Positions 22,741 to 36,782 of a stretch of 64,000 nucleotides of DNA are shown piece by piece. The DNA is from Diadema setosum (taxonomy: Eukaryota; Echinodermata; Echinoidea; Diadematoida; Diadematidae), in contig CM067067.1 in the NCBI GenBank assembly GCA_033980235.1, positions 12,738,401-12,802,400 on the forward strand, given 5' to 3'. The first letter of the stretch is position 1. The number at the start of each line of letters is the position of its first letter. Below the pieces are notes generated by a model. The model did not search any database and had not been told where the DNA came from. It saw only the letters and a program-made list of their open reading frames with translations. The position numbers and the translations under genes are program-made.

Positions 22741-22824
22741 GGTGTTGATGAGCAGGCCGGGACGAGTGCAATATTCGACACACCCACTGGAGAACAACAT
22801 TGCGCTCGGTCCGACTTGACCACC
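22741..22824 (-). ncRNA. mir-92: miR-92 family precursor (copy 4)
   Basis: The mature 3p sequence at 22752-22773 (minus) begins TATTGCACTCGTCCCGGCCT and is the same as copy 3 over 22 nt. The 5' arm (22795-22820) pairs through GAGCGCAATGTT against AATATTGCACTC, followed by GTCGG/CCGGC-type pairing. A GGTG/CACC closing stem (22741-22744 with 22821-22824) strengthens the base. The identical mature sequence with a different 5' arm and loop suggests an old local duplication in which only the mature strand was constrained. Confidence 0.9.
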
Positions 22825-22829
22825 AGTCA

Positions 22830-25800
22830 CCATGGAGATGACCTTGCCATATGACCCTCTCTGACTCGGTTGCGGAATTTTTCAAAGAGGGGGGGGGGGG
22901 GGTGGGCGGTTTATGGTGACGGGAAATGGATTGAGATAAGGAGAGAGAAATGAAGAAATCAGCTGTCATCTGTACTTGCACGCCCTAGTTCTACTGCAAC
23001 GATATGTGCCCTGCTTTATGTCACACGCAGTTGTAAAGCCCGGACCACAATTTCCCCCGCTCTAAGCATGGGAATGGATTATCGACTTTGATTCAAATGC
23101 GTCTGCTGCCCAACAAACTGCAGATTACACAGAATTGAGCCAACGTCATCAAATAATGACTAATCAACCGAGAAATGAGTGATCAATTTTGGTTTCCCAT
23201 TCTCCTAAAATTATCTTTGCGAAGGTACCACACACGAACCCACTGAATTCCACGAACTCATTAGTGCTGGTATATACACGCGGGTAGATGATGGACATTG
23301 ACTTACTTGCATACACCTGGACATGCAATATTGTACATGCGTATAATTCAAATCAAATCAAATTCATATCTGGTTTCAACGCTCACATGACAAATGTTAC
23401 CAGAACTAATGGTACGCGTGCAGGTATGGTTCACCAAAAGGGGTTACGCTCCAAAACGTTTATTATTACGCTCGTTAATTCCCTTCATGTGTTTTCACAA
23501 TCCATCAATTACTTAAAAATGAAGATAAATGACGGTTGAGTGTCGTTTGCATATTCATCTACTGAATTTGGAACAAATACATTGTATCCCAAGTCTCTCT
23601 CAAAACAAATTGTCATTGTTAAAAATACCCCAAATCTTTGAAGAAATCGAAGTTGGGAATCTTCACCAGAGTGAGACGTTTCGATTACCAGAAGAGCAAC
23701 AACACGCAAATCATTTTAGTCCATCAATGAATACAGTTTTGAGTTTATGGAAGAAACAATGTCAGTTGTTCCGGAGCTCACAGCAGGGTCGGTCTTATAC
23801 GACATCAAATGGATCTTCGGGGGGAAATGCTCTGGCGAGGAGGTTTCCGCATACCAGAGTGGGTGTTACCTTGGTAACGTCCGGCCCACAACCTGTCGTC
23901 TGGGTAGAGGAGGGGATGGCAGGTCACACCAGCTGTCGATATCAGTCACCCCTCCCTCCCCCCCCCCCCCGAAAAACATACTGCTTAACATTACTATCAT
24001 AATTCACAAAAAGCGCAACTTTACAGCGGGATAGCACATTCAGTCGTCCTACAACCAGGCATTAAAACGTCCTCTACAAATTATTGGGGTTGGAGCTGCT
24101 GGTTAATCTTATCACGATCTTATTTTCACACAGAGTATATTCGTCTCTATATTGCGATATTTGATGATTGTAGTAGCATCAGGCAATGTTTTCCAAATCA
24201 ATCTACTCCCCACAAATCACGATTCAATCGGGTGTACCACGATTTAATAAAGACATCAATTTCTCACTTCCCTGGGGTTGAGTATACAATGGAGCTACTA
24301 CCTTGCAATCTCATACAGTGTCGAACTGTGATGTTCATTTTCACACGGCTCTATTCACAGGGCAATATCGCAAAGGAATGCAGATCACGGTCAAGTTGGG
24401 AAACCATCTTAGCTGCTAGGAAAAGGAGAATCCTCCATCTCCCGTGAACCGCAAGATGTAATTTACGGGCATTCTTCTCTAAGGTACACTGTTTGATTTA
24501 TCTAATACTGAGGGACGCGCATCTAGCTGAAAGCCAGTCCCGCGCTCACTCTCGCCACGAGTTCCCACGCCCCAAAGCATCATGGGTAATGGTTCCGAAA
24601 CTCTCGGGTCAGAGAGCAGACCTGTAGGCATCAGTGGGGGATTGTGGCCAGTCAATATTGCTCCTTGCCCACATTCAAGAGGCCCATAAAGACGCTATTT
24701 GGATAAAGGCTTGTACGTATCGCCCGACTCCGGAATAGAAAAGCCTTTGTAGGCGACCTGAACTCATTACGGCTGCTTTGTCAAGGGGAATGGTGCGCGT
24801 AGGGCGAAGATCAATACAATATGGCAGGCAGTCCACGTTCAGGACACAATACCGGAATTCCATTCTACTGTACACATATGAAAATGGAGTGCAGAAACAA
24901 AGATCAACGGGAAATTTATTACGTAATACTACTGAACAGCATTGACTTTTTGCCCGGATACGATTTTGGAGAGCTTTGATGGGATAGTATATAAAGCTTG
25001 AATATTAAAACAGTCCGATTCTTATACACGACAGATTACATCATGATTTGAAAATTATGTTCGCGTTTTTTTCCAAATTTCACAAATGCGTTTTCAACCT
25101 ATTGAAATGCTGAACATTATGAACATTATGAGCTTGCCTTGGCTGTGTACATGCAAATTTCTCTGAAATTAGAAAACACACACCAGGTATAGGTCCAAGC
25201 GCAATATACAACTATCTTCAGAACGATAGTGATGTGTATCATTTTAGAATTATACAAAGTAACAAATAGCAGTAAAAGTTTGCCTTGCCCCCACCTCCGG
25301 AAAAAAAAAAGAAGTAAAACATAGCATTTCAACTTTAATTGAACCTAGGAGAGCGAATTATACCGTGTGAAGGGTCAACAAATTCAGGAACACAAAACTA
25401 AATAAGACTAAATAAGACTAAAAAACTAAATAAAATTAATTTGGTAGACAGAAAACATTGAAAAGCGGCTTTTGAACAACACATGTCAATATAAGTCCAT
25501 AATATAGAACGAATCACTTGACCATTGTTTCATATTTCGGTAATACAGAGCCATTTAGTGAAAATCAGCAGACATACAAAGAATGAAAACCCATTTCATA
25601 TGACCATAAACGACAGAGTTGCAACTAGCACGAGTTTTCTGGGTTTCAAGTCAGAGTCGTTAAGTCGGCTTTAAATATATCTTGCCAGTGGCTCTCCTTT
25701 TAGCGGAATGCCACAAAACGTTTTTTTTTTTTTTCAAATCCACTGTCTGTAGGCACCAACATGATTTTACTATAAATTTTAATTCTCCATTGATATTCAT

Positions 25801-25902
25801 GGAAGTGCTCAAACATACTAACTCAAGGCGGACATATAAAGAGAAAATAATGTGTTAAAAAGAATGGCTTCGGGGATTTTGTTTACCGTTAACACAGTTG
25901 CT
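22830..25902. other. Non-coding stretch, nothing recognised
   Basis: Contains a 15-nt poly(G) near 22888, a poly(C) run near 23957 and a CpG-richer patch at about 24510-24640. Small open frames show no family signature. It may be intron of the putative microRNA transcript. Confidence 0.4.
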
Positions 25903-26309
25903 TTAAATGAGATGGTAAAGTTTTGGTTGAAACCTGGCTTCTCTCTCTCTCTCTCTCTCTTGATGAGATAATGACAAACCTCTAATGAAATATGAAAGAG
26001 CATGTAATTCCAAGAGGAATTTAACGTTTATTTGATGTCAATTGGCTGTGAAATGACTGAGATATCCAAAACAAAGTGATCCTTATAAAAGGTGGGACCC
26101 CCCCCTTTTTTTTTTAATCAGGATCACTTTGTTTTACTCTATTTTTGGATATCTCAGCCATTTCAAAACTGATTTTCATCAATTAAACTTTGAATTCCTC
26201 TTAGAATGGTATGCTCTGCAACATTTCCTAAGCAGTTTCTTAGTATCGCGCAGAAAGTTATAAGTTCAATCCTCATCTCCACCAATACTATAGTATACCA
26301 TCCTTTTAA
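25903..26309. mobile_element. TTAA foldback MITE (family 2), full-length copy
   Basis: TTAA edges at both ends. The outer ends read GGTAAAGTTTTGGTTGA and CACCAATACTATAGTATACC. The interior forms a foldback in which TTTGATGTCAATTG..GATATCC faces GGATATC..AAACTGATTTTCATC. It interrupts sequence between the miR-92 and miR-25 hairpins. A (CT)n run is embedded near 25940. Confidence 0.7.
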
Positions 26310-26948
26310 ACGAAATAGTACCGTACCTCCGTCGTATCTTTTCTTTAAGACACTCGTCTAAAACAAAAAGAGTAATAGCAATCATGTCAGGCGGAAACCT
26401 TCCACACGACACTATTTCTGCAACCTAACGATCAAATTGCCATTGCCATTGTCACTTTCCGAGAGACCAGCAGGACTGCACGTGCACTATAGGCTACATC
26501 CAACGCAGCGGATGAGGTTACCATCGCGTTTAGATGTAGACGTACCGATTCAAGTGCTATAATATAGACCGCCATAAAGGTATATTGGTGGTATTAATCG
26601 CAAGCTAGCCTCAAAAATGTTTAGCGGAAGGGGCATTTTTTTTTTTATTGGAGATCATGTTTCCGTTGAAATACATCTTGTTCAACAAGTGGCTAAAGGA
26701 ATAAAAGCGGATGTTAGTTATCGCTATATGCCAAATCGGCATAAGTATGCCTTCAATATGTAGCACAATGAACTCGTCGATGAGAATATTGATAAGGGAA
26801 CTTCTCCTTACAGCTCTCGACACAACGACCTGCCAAGGTATCCCGGATATGGGCCCAGCTAAAAGTAGTAAAAGAAAAGACGACTTGGATGGAACTAACA
26901 CCGATTCGTCGCATCAAGGAGTTACCAGACAACTCCTGGATATTACAG

Positions 26949-27014
26949 TGATCTAGCCCTAGGCATGAATACAACCCGACCCGGTGTACCATCGGGTGAA
27001 GTAGTGAAGTGTTG
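26949..27014. repeat. 65-bp dispersed repeat, copy 1
   Basis: AGGCATGAATACAACCCGAC...GGTGTACCATCGGGTGAAGT matches 43997-44067, which has an extra 7 bp (AGGCCTA). It contains a small hairpin ACCCGA/TCGGGT. Its class is unknown. Confidence 0.6.
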
Positions 27015-29534
27015 CCACAGTTAACGGGAAAGCAAGGAGTTGGTCGCCCATCTAACTACCAGTTCCGATGAAAGCGCCGGCCAAATAACAATAATTTAAT
27101 ACAAAACAAAACCAATCTGATGAATTACGTCACTCTGAGAGTGGAACAACTGAGATGACTCTATGAATCAGACATCTGTTCTGCTGCTACAGAGTTCAGA
27201 TGTGAATTTTAACACGAACAGACACTTCGGCTGATTCTTATGAAAACATGCGATTTCCTTCCTTCTGAAACTCAACACCTCAACAGAGTGAATTCACGTC
27301 TCTATCACGCAAATTAATGAACGTTATGTTATCGAACAGATTTTTAACTGTAGAACTAAATGAGAAATGCTATTATGTCATTTGATATCACGCACTTGAC
27401 AAAGCCCTCTGGTCCTAAATAGAGGTGTCCATCGGAATTTGGAAGGGACTGGGGAAACATTCCTAATAATTATGACTGATTATGTCAGAAAGTAAAGTGG
27501 GCCCTAAGCTTTTGTGTAATGCTACAATTATCCCATGAGTCACTGTTTTTAAATAAAGACATAGTCACTGTAGCAACATCTTGAAAATGTGTTAATTGCT
27601 AGCACTTTATAGTTCATTCCAGTGCCTTTCGCATCCAAAACTGTACAGATCAAGTGATGTAATCCTAAAGTCTAAGCAGGTGCTTAAAGTAACTCTTATT
27701 ACCTGCGAAAGTAATGTCAAAATACACGTGTTGCTAAGCAAAGTGAAGGAATTTTGGTGTGTTGACCGCAATACAAATTCTAAGCTATCAAAATACATAA
27801 TGTAATACCGTCTACACAACACGAACGGTCTTCAGCGGCAGCCAATGGAAGAGTGCTTCACAAGAGTTTGGTGTGGCACGAAGCACGTTTTATAATAAAT
27901 GGGTTGTGTTAACCAGGGCAACAATAGGGTGCAAAGTTGGGGCCCCGTTCAGGGGGGCTCACTTTGAAATCCACAAAAGAATGCATCTGCGTTACACACC
28001 AATGCAGCACGCACTCCATGTCACATCATTTACGAGGACTACGGAGCAAGACTCCCCACAACATGGATCGGGGCCTCGATACACAATTTGTATTCGATAC
28101 TTGATGCAATTTTATTAATTGTTGTGACTCACATGCGAAGCCTATTTCTTTCATGCTTCAGTAGTTGAAATTATATGAAATACACCATCGCTGCCCGACA
28201 AACGACATCGGTAGATTCATGTCTGTATAGGTGTGTCTTTTTCGCTTCCTGTATCAAAACCAGGAGATTCCACACCTCAATATGGACACTACAAAACGAA
28301 TGCGAAACCATGAAGCCTCCAACATTTTCTGAGAATGGCGTTGGCTGGCTCAACTTCGTCCAGCCATGAAAGGTGAGAGAGACAGGATCCAATCTTTCAG
28401 GATTAATTTTTGCACGACGCAATTAGCTAGAACGGAAAATCCTTTTCGAATAGTACATTATCTAATGTTACTGCATTAAATCATTACTTATGAGAAAATA
28501 ACGCCCTCTAGCTGAAGATTGCCACAGTCACTTATTAATGCTTTATTGTCGCACAGAGTATTACAAATTCTCATATTGATTGCCATTAGTTGCCCTTGCC
28601 TTGGGTTTTACTCGCTTGATCCATTAAACGCGGTATTGTATGGTTTCTATCATGAACCCGTTTCCGTTCCAAATAGACAAGTGTATTTAACTTAGTTATC
28701 AGGCAACTACGTGTAAAACAAACCAATATACAATGTAATCGCACAAATGGCAACAACTTGGTGATGAAAAAAAAAAAAGATATATCAGAACACTCGGGTC
28801 TTGCACTGCTTATTAAGGAGAGAGTGTCGGTTTGTATATAACAATTTATCGTCTGAATGAACATTATTTACGTGCATGTGTGTCGGAATGTTTGTTGGTC
28901 GGTCCGACATACGAAGCGGCGGGATCGGGTGAATTGTCCTTGCGCATCTAGGAAGTCGCCACGTAGGTCAACCCTTCAGAACGAAATGTTATCCGATCAA
29001 CTAGAATTTCCACATACACTGTCAGGACGTGTATGGTCCATTGTTGGGGAGGAAAAAAGACGTAAGACAAATAAGGTTTAATTACTTTCTTCACTGGGCC
29101 CAAGTGAATCTTATAAAACCATCCTTTGTACGATCGCCAGGGGGCGACGATTTATAATCCGACTCATGAATAGGGTGGTTGGTAGTATTGTTACAATACC
29201 CAGTCGTTTTGTGGGGTCGCTTTACAATTGCCATCAATTATGCATAGAATTATCGGTGGCTGTAGCCTTGCCCAACTATGAGTATCTAAAGCTTATTCTC
29301 ACCACTCTCATCAAAGGCTTTTTTTTTTTCTTTACACCACAAAACTCCTTTAAGGCCATAAATAGACTGGCGTCTATATGAATTAACAGGCAATCCTACT
29401 TACGGAATCCCTTTCATCGCTAATTGCTTATTTCAGTTTTGTTTTTAACGATCACGACTCTTCAGCAATGTTCCAGCCGATAAAGGGGGTACATGTATTA
29501 CTAGCTTATCACATCAATATTCTTTACCTTTAAC
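27015..29534. other. Non-coding stretch, nothing recognised
   Basis: AT-rich, with only short open frames lacking recognisable motifs. Confidence 0.4.
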
Positions 29535-29535
29535 A

Positions 29536-29778
29536 CAGGGACTAGGGACTTCCCCTAACGAAATTCCCTTGGAATTGCTCTTGCCCGTTGGAAATGAACA
29601 GCGTGTGGTTGTTAATGCACTCTCGTTATATAACGAAATTGCGGTTACAACGAACTAAAAATTCATGCCGCAACATTATCCGCCCTTATGTTTTTTTTTT
29701 TTTTATTGTTTATTTATTCAGTAAAAACGAAAGAAAACTCCCGGTTCCAAGGATTTCGTGTAACGGGAGTCCACTGTA
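29536..29778. mobile_element. pogo/Tigger-like non-autonomous element
   Basis: The right end reads TTTCGTGTAACGGGAGTCCACTG followed by TA. The left end is a degraded inverse (CAGGGACTAGGGACTTCCCCTAACGAAAT, broken into pieces of a CAGTGGACTCCCGTTA-type terminus). The interior includes TATAACGAAATTGCGGTTA. TIRs of the CAGT.GACTCCCGTTATAACGA kind with TA target sites are known from Tigger/pogo elements. The 178-codon open frame crossing it is not a gene. Confidence 0.5.
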
Positions 29779-30152
29779 CTCGTTTCAGATTTTGACATGG
29801 TACCCCCAAGTTTCGTTGTTGCAACAACCCAGAGCTTTTGGAACTACTATTTTCCAGAGTTCTAGGCAAGGGGATTTCTTTTATAGCTCTACCCAGTCTG
29901 GTAAACTGAAGACTATAAAGGAGTACTTTGCGAAACCCGGCTTTTCCACTCTCGGCGCGTGGCATGGCCGCGAGACGAGAACGTATGTTCAGATGGTAAA
30001 TGACACGACTAAACAATCTCGAAACCTACCTTTGAACGAACCTGCTAAATTGGTAACAGGTTGTGAGGAAACCTGTGATAAGAACCCCGACGGACATTAT
30101 AATCGATCGGAGATGGAATCATAATTATGTAGAAATCTTATTGCATAATATG

Positions 30153-30550
30153 TTAAAGGGATGGTACAGTATTGGTGGAGATGAGAATTGGGCTTTTAAC
30201 TTTTTGCGAGATACCAAGAAAACACTGACGATATAGTACAGAGCATAATACCATTTTAAGAGGAATTCAAAGTTTATTTGATGAAAATCGGGTTTGGAAT
30301 GACTGAAACATCAAAAAACAAGGTAAAACAAAGCGGTTGTAATAAAGTGTGGGTCCCATACTTTATTAGAATCGCTCTTTCTTGGATATCTGAGCCATTT
30401 CAAAACCAATTTTCATCAAATAAACGTTGAATTCCTCATAGAATTACATGCTCTTTCATGTTTTATAAAAGTTTTCTCATTATAATATATCACCAAAAAA
30501 TTTTAGAAACCTGAAATTAAGTCTCAACCAAAACTACACGATCCCTTTAA
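30153..30550. mobile_element. TTAA foldback MITE (family 2), best-preserved copy
   Basis: Starts TTAAAGGGATGGTACAGTAT and ends ACTACACGATCCCTTTAA, so the outer TTAA is duplicated and the ends are inverted copies. The arms (AGAGGAATTCAAAGTTTATT and its complement) meet at GTGGGTCCC. At 398 bp with no coding capacity, it is the best model for the family consensus. Confidence 0.8.
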
Positions 30551-33500
30551 CACTTCTAGACCGATGGTATCTGCCTCTTCATGGTGGGCTTCTTCTGACG
30601 TTGGGGGTCTATAACACTTCAGGATCATGCTGACCGTAATTATTCTAATACTGCCTGGATTGCGTTCTGATAAATATCTCACTGACCTTGACAGTATTAT
30701 ATTTACCCATAACAGTAGCATGGCCGTGTAGCTTTCTTTTTTTCATTTTTTTCCAACGCATTAGGATTTCCTTAGTATAACAAGTTTCGTCGAAAATCCA
30801 ACGCCGGCTATTTTGGGGAACATCTTATCGTCTTTCGACTCATGAGAAGAAAGAATTAAAAAAAAAAATGAAAAAATCTTTGATGTTTTTGTCACGTGGA
30901 AAGAAGGATAAAACCAGAGGTTTGGACGAGATCATTTATAGTCATCCGAGTTTTATATCGTCCCATAATGTATGAATACGATCACAGGCGGGAATTACGC
31001 CAAAAAATACCGAAATAGTCACGAATTCGAGCTTTCCCGCCAATGCTGCGTTTGTGGGAAGGTGGTAGACGCAGTAGCACGTGGTCTTCATTCACTTCAT
31101 CTCGACTCTCGACAATCACGCACAAGTTCATGGTATATCATATCTTTTACATTAAGTTGAGTGAATATACGACGTGGTTTTATGATACACTGTAGTCTGT
31201 ATAATACAAATGTATGTGCATAGAGTATAAAGACAGTAGCACTTCCACCATTGCTACGGTCATCTGCACAGATTTTTATGACACACGCTTCTACACCGAC
31301 ACACCGGGTGTTTTTTTTCTTCCAACAATCCACCAAACGGAGCAAGACATTTTGACCTCTCCGCTCCGTCCAAACTAAGTAAAGTCTCACGATGGGAGGG
31401 CACTCATTAAACGACTTGATTCACTTGACAGATGAGTATCCCCCTATATAATCGAGTTTACCAACATAAATGACGGTAGAAAATATAAAAATCACGTCAG
31501 AATCATGATAAAGGAAGTTGGCTGGTTAAATTTACTATTCAAGAAACAGCGCAGTATACCCACTCTCCCAACATCGATACTCACACAAACACACACAGCC
31601 AATGGTAGTGTATACGGGCTGGTAGCGGCCTGGTCCTGGCAGAACACCAATCTCCTGAAAGTATAATGGCTGGTGTGTGGCGCGCTTCTCACCACAGGAA
31701 ATCAAAGCGTGTGTGAATGGAGCTGAACTCTTGACTGGAAAGAGGAAACGATGGGTGGTTTCAGTGGATATGACAATGTCGCAGTCTAACATGTCCGTCC
31801 AACGAACTTACAGTCCGTATATCCGCTGAGTATTCTGCTACCCGTCCACCACACGGCACTGGTGGTGATACGAGCGATGGGGCGAAGAGATGAGACTTTT
31901 TATTGCGCTGGAAGCGAACGCGGGTGTACCACATAATAACTGGCATCTCTGCGATCTTCACATGAGCTACGTAGAGAATGTTTGCTTTAATGCGCAACAG
32001 TCCATGTGCATTTGAACAGTTTTTCCATTGGGCATGGACGAAAGCCAGCAAGAAGGAACGGCTTGAACGTGCACAAGAAGAAGTAATGAAGTACACAACG
32101 TACGGGGATTGGAGCTTTGGCAAATCTCTGAAAGCAATTTGAATAGTTCCCACAGAATGTGAAATTCGCAAGAATGGGGGAGGATGTCAGCGCGTTACCT
32201 GAATAGAAAGAAACAAAATGCAGAGAGAATCTCGTGGTTTCGTCCGTCATGACGAAATCATGAATACTATCTGTCGTAACAGTATGTAGAAATGCTATCA
32301 GGGTTTTCATTTTTGCAACTAAATCGATTGGGACTTATACAGAAAATTATTTCACGTCCCTCCGTTCGTTCATCTCCCCGCCTGGCGAGTCGACTCGCCT
32401 AAGCCAAAGGTTCAATGGCCCAGTCTTCCACATTCCATCACAGCTGAACAGTTCCGAACAAAAAGCCCGCGAAATAAAAGGCAGTATTCAGAGGGCACCT
32501 GGGATGCTTTCTTTGGAAACTATTGAGATTGTGCTCTGCATGGACTCCGTTTGTGTTCATTCAGATCGCTGAGGCGACATTATGTGTGCTAACATAAATG
32601 GTGGACCACTGTCGCGCTGTGTAGCCAGGAATGTAATTGTATACAGATGAATCCTGCTTCTTTACAAATGCACTCGAATAATGCGCAAAATGGTATCTAG
32701 GGTGTCGCCAAGTCCAGATAACCGCGTGGCATCACATCCCCTCGCCTGTGGCAACTGCATATGGGGTCATGCTCACGAGAGAAACTGGTCTTAATTGAAT
32801 TTATAGTCATGCGCGTTCGAACAAATTACTTTCACCACTTGTTTCAAATAGTTTTGTAAAATGCCCATGTTACGTAGAAATTGATTTGAAGGAGCAGTTA
32901 CAGCACGTATCATGTGCAGAAAGAGAGAGAAAGAGAAAATAGGTTAGGTGTGTTGTGTAGATAGCTGTGATATATGCAGCGTATCTAGCAGTGGTATGCC
33001 ATACACTTCGATGTGAAGCTCCTTGGCTGAATCAAAGGGCTCTTTGGTTGAATTTAGTACTTTACATTATGTATTGAGACTTGCACTGGCTCGACCAAGG
33101 GTTGACGCCTTCCGCACCAATGATCTCCACGGTCTAATCTAGAACAAAGATAATCATATTGTTACATAATCGTGCTGCGTAAGTTAGTTTCGCTTTCAGA
33201 CGTTGTATACAGTGTTGTCGCAAGCGGACCTCCTTATAGTTGCAACTTTTCTAGCTTGTCAGTCAAGACACGGTTGTCGACATAACCATGACAATATGTC
33301 TGCAGTTCCATGCACAGTCTCCTATCAAACCCCTTACTTCATAGATCAAGAAGATGGGGCAGGAATGAGAATTTTGAACGTTTGGAACACAGCCTAGACC
33401 ACCGCGTAAAGGGGATCACAATCATTGTTGCCAATAGTCTGACATACCAGACATGTTTGACAACTTGCCACGCACCTATACCCCCTTTACACACTCTACA

Positions 33501-33852
33501 TGCCACCACCACAAATTGCTTGAACAAAAGAAACAAAAGGACAATCGTTCACAAGAGAGAGAGAGAGGGGGGGGGGGGGGGGAGAGACGAAACGTTGTAG
33601 TCCTCCCCAACCTACTGTGTAGGATTTCCGCGCCCAAATTCAGGTACTTGAATATCAAATTTTACCATAATCTTGCAAGATATGTAACGATTTGATCTGA
33701 AATAAGTGAATGTAATAATGATGAAACCCTCCTACTACAATTGCATTAATTATCAGCACCACTACCACTCCTGCTACTACTAGTAATAATTACCAGTAGT
33801 GAATATGATACCACTACTTCTAGGCCCTACTATATACTGTTACTACTATTAT

Positions 33853-33920
<68 letters not shown>

Positions 33921-36310
33921 GTAATAATAATAATAACTGGTGCAAAGAAAAGGCGAAGATGAACAAGGTAACTACATCTCTTCAGATCAAATTAAACTCA
34001 TGCACAGAATACACACACATTTTGAAGACAAAAATACATATAAGTTTTAAAAAAAATCGACAATTGCACATGCATTCACTACTTGTCACTCGCCACTGGC
34101 GTTCTTTATATCAGCAGTTCGTAGTTCAACTTTTGACATTAGTCATTATCAGAAAATCCAACGAGATAACTTGCATTTGTCATGTAATGATTATTCATGT
34201 AATCCTAATATGAATGGTGCTTGTCGGCGCATTCACCTGACAGCAAAACTGGATGTGAATCGCGGGAATGTAACGATATTATTATAGTAGAACACATAAG
34301 TGATGTTGGAGGAAAATCAGACAATCCGTTGAAAAGTTAATTAACTAGCTTGATGCAGCTATCGCTGGATGAGACGATGACAACACTTTGTGACGTCACA
34401 TATGGAAAACGATACAGAGAACATGTAAAGAAATTCAATATATTATGTTTACTTTCCTAACATGGCACAGCACTTGACTTATTTCTTTCAGAAAGCAGGG
34501 GGAATTATACACTGTATTTCCCTCGGAACATACGTCAGTAAAAGTGGAGGGAAAGAAAATCTGAGGACTTTAAATCTGAGGACTTTTCTTTATATCTTCT
34601 CTATAAGGCCTATCGTATTTCATACAAGACGTTACGAACTGTTATAGTCTTTTCATCAAGCGATGGCTACATCGAAACCTTAAAATTTCACGACTTTTCA
34701 TCATGGCCCTTTAAAAACGAGTGAAGCGCGTTACCAATTGAGAAATGGAAAGCTCAATAAGTACCAATGTAGGCCTACACATGAGCTAATTATGAACTGG
34801 CTTAGATACCTATACATAATTATTGTCAGGACTGATTGCACGACGTACTGCACACAAATTTTTGCTATATCAGGCAAGGTCCAAATAAGCCTTCAGTTGT
34901 CACTGTAACCTTTGTCACGAATTACCGGAATTATGCACGAATTTTAGCATGTATATAGGGGCGATGTGATTGAAAGGCACGGTATACAGACACAGATACT
35001 CAAGACACAGACACAAACAGACGGAAAGACAGAAAGAAAGACACACTTACATCTGCAACACTAGCGCCAGATAGAGACCGCGTGCTTTCGACTAGGTTGC
35101 AGGCACAAACCCTTGTCGGTCGTAAAGTAGTCTGCGTCCAAAAGACTACATGCATCACTGGCAGTGTCCCATAGGCCGTGTACTGAAGCTACAGTGGAGG
35201 GAATCATCTTATGAAAGATGCCTAGGGCACAGACTCCTTTACGACTGTGCTTACAAACTAGCTTCCGACAGTGATCGCTGGGACAGGGAGATGGAATGCA
35301 CTAGTATTGGATGGGACCGAACACGGGAGGCTACCGACTCACTCCTCTTCCACCTGCCAGATCGGAAAGTGTGTCAGCTTCACACGCAGTATTCAAATGC
35401 CTCAACACAAAGATCTTCAGAGAGCTCAGGATATTATAATAAAACTGTAGAGGAAGAGTGTCACGAAAAAATTTAATGTTAATCAAATATGGATGATGCT
35501 TTCAAGGTGTCTGCATATCCTTAGATGCTGTGTACCGTACTGCATTTATTTGAAATACAAGCACAAAGAAATTCCTTTGTACGCCGCACGGAAAGATTGC
35601 CCGATAAAGGACCACCACAGAAAAGCATGAACTTCGAACAACGCTTCTGACAGGTGCAAAGTTCAATTTCTGAAATATTATATTTGTCATGATGCGAACC
35701 GGGTTCTTTCACAATATTCTACTCTTCTTTCTTTCTTTCTTTTTTTCATCATCAATCGTACCTTGGACCGTTTTTTCTCTACTACACGTGTATGTAGACA
35801 TACAAGTACTTCAATGCGTATGGCTCCCAAAGGCCTTGTAAATACAAACCAACAGATGATAACCAAGAAGATTGTTTTTTAATTGGTATGATTAGGCCCC
35901 TATATAGTGAACTTTCACAGAGAAAGGAAAGACCCGATGCGGAGAGTCATTGGAAATTGACCGTTTTTGTAATTAAATGTATTACAATTCATGGATGTTT
36001 CTTCTAAAGCCTAGTAATGAACCATCACCTGCTCCCTCAAATTAGACAAGAAATCACTTAGCACTCATCAGCTATTGGCCTGGGTATGGTAGGACTCCGG
36101 CAAGCTTTGTGGTAACGTCAAGACAACAAAGCATGCATATGATTTGAGTACATGACAGAAACGGACTTTGTCACCTTGACCACAGGGCACATAAGACATA
36201 TAAAAAACCTGAAGTGGAATACTGCCATATATAACATGTAGGCCTATCCGTCTGTTGCAGTAACGAGACATCAAAGACGCGCGCGCGCCCGCAAATGGGT
36301 CTCTGGGTTT
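30551..36310. other. Long non-coding stretch, no gene recognised
   Basis: Contains a perfect 16-bp palindrome GGCGAGTC/GACTCGCC at 32384-32399, a 16-nt poly(G) at 33567 and an (ACT)n/(AAT)n microsatellite at about 33841-33942. It may be the large intron between miR-25 and the miR-92 hairpins. Confidence 0.4.
33841..33942. repeat. (ACT)n/(AAT)n microsatellite
   Basis: About 100 bp of ACT triplets passing into AAT triplets. Confidence 0.85.
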
Positions 36311-36313
36311 GCA

Positions 36314-36331
36314 CAGGGAGGTACCTCCCTG
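36314..36331. repeat. Short palindrome, AGGGAGGT family
   Basis: CAGGGAGGT|ACCTCCCTG is a perfect 18-bp palindrome. Related palindromes recur from here to about 62 kb. Confidence 0.85.
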
Positions 36332-36405
36332 GTCTGCACAAAGATATCTGCACACTTTCTTTTCTTCTAGAAGTGTTTACAGTGCAACAACTTTCTCATG
36401 GCAAC

Positions 36406-36430
36406 ATGGAGCTACAAGTTGTAGCTCCAT
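36406..36430. repeat. Short palindrome, TGGAGCTAC type
   Basis: ATGGAGCTACAA, one central G, then TTGTAGCTCCAT: perfect 12-bp arms. Variants of the same GGAGCT/AGCTCC theme lie at 37929-37985 and 38704-38724. Confidence 0.85.
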
Positions 36431-36782
36431 AATTATTCAGGCTCTAGATGTTGTGTCGCCTTCAAACGGGAGGGGGATGAAGAGGAAGAGACAAGGAGAT
36501 CTGATTTATGGATGGTGTGGTGGGTAGCCTCAAGCGCTGCTGACATGGGGTGAGGAGATAATTATAATGCAGATAATAGTGAGCTTTGCTCTTCACTCAG
36601 CATCCATTCATGCTATAGAGTGCGATTTTGTGTTCAGTGAATAATGCTCACGAAGAGTCCCAGTACTGGCGGGAAAGGACATAGTAGGAGCCCACCCCCA
36701 CCCCCTCCTAATTCTACGACAGAATGAGGGGAACTATCGCGGAGGTACACTCCCCAGTCGCCTAGGGAGCTCAGTATACAAC

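Noticed and set aside
29588..30124. 178-codon open frame as a protein gene
   Set aside because: It crosses a Tigger-like element and a poly(T) run, with no family motif or splice support.
31761..32171. 136-codon minus-strand open frame as a gene
   Set aside because: No recognisable domain, no splice signals and no supporting context; within expectation for chance frames.
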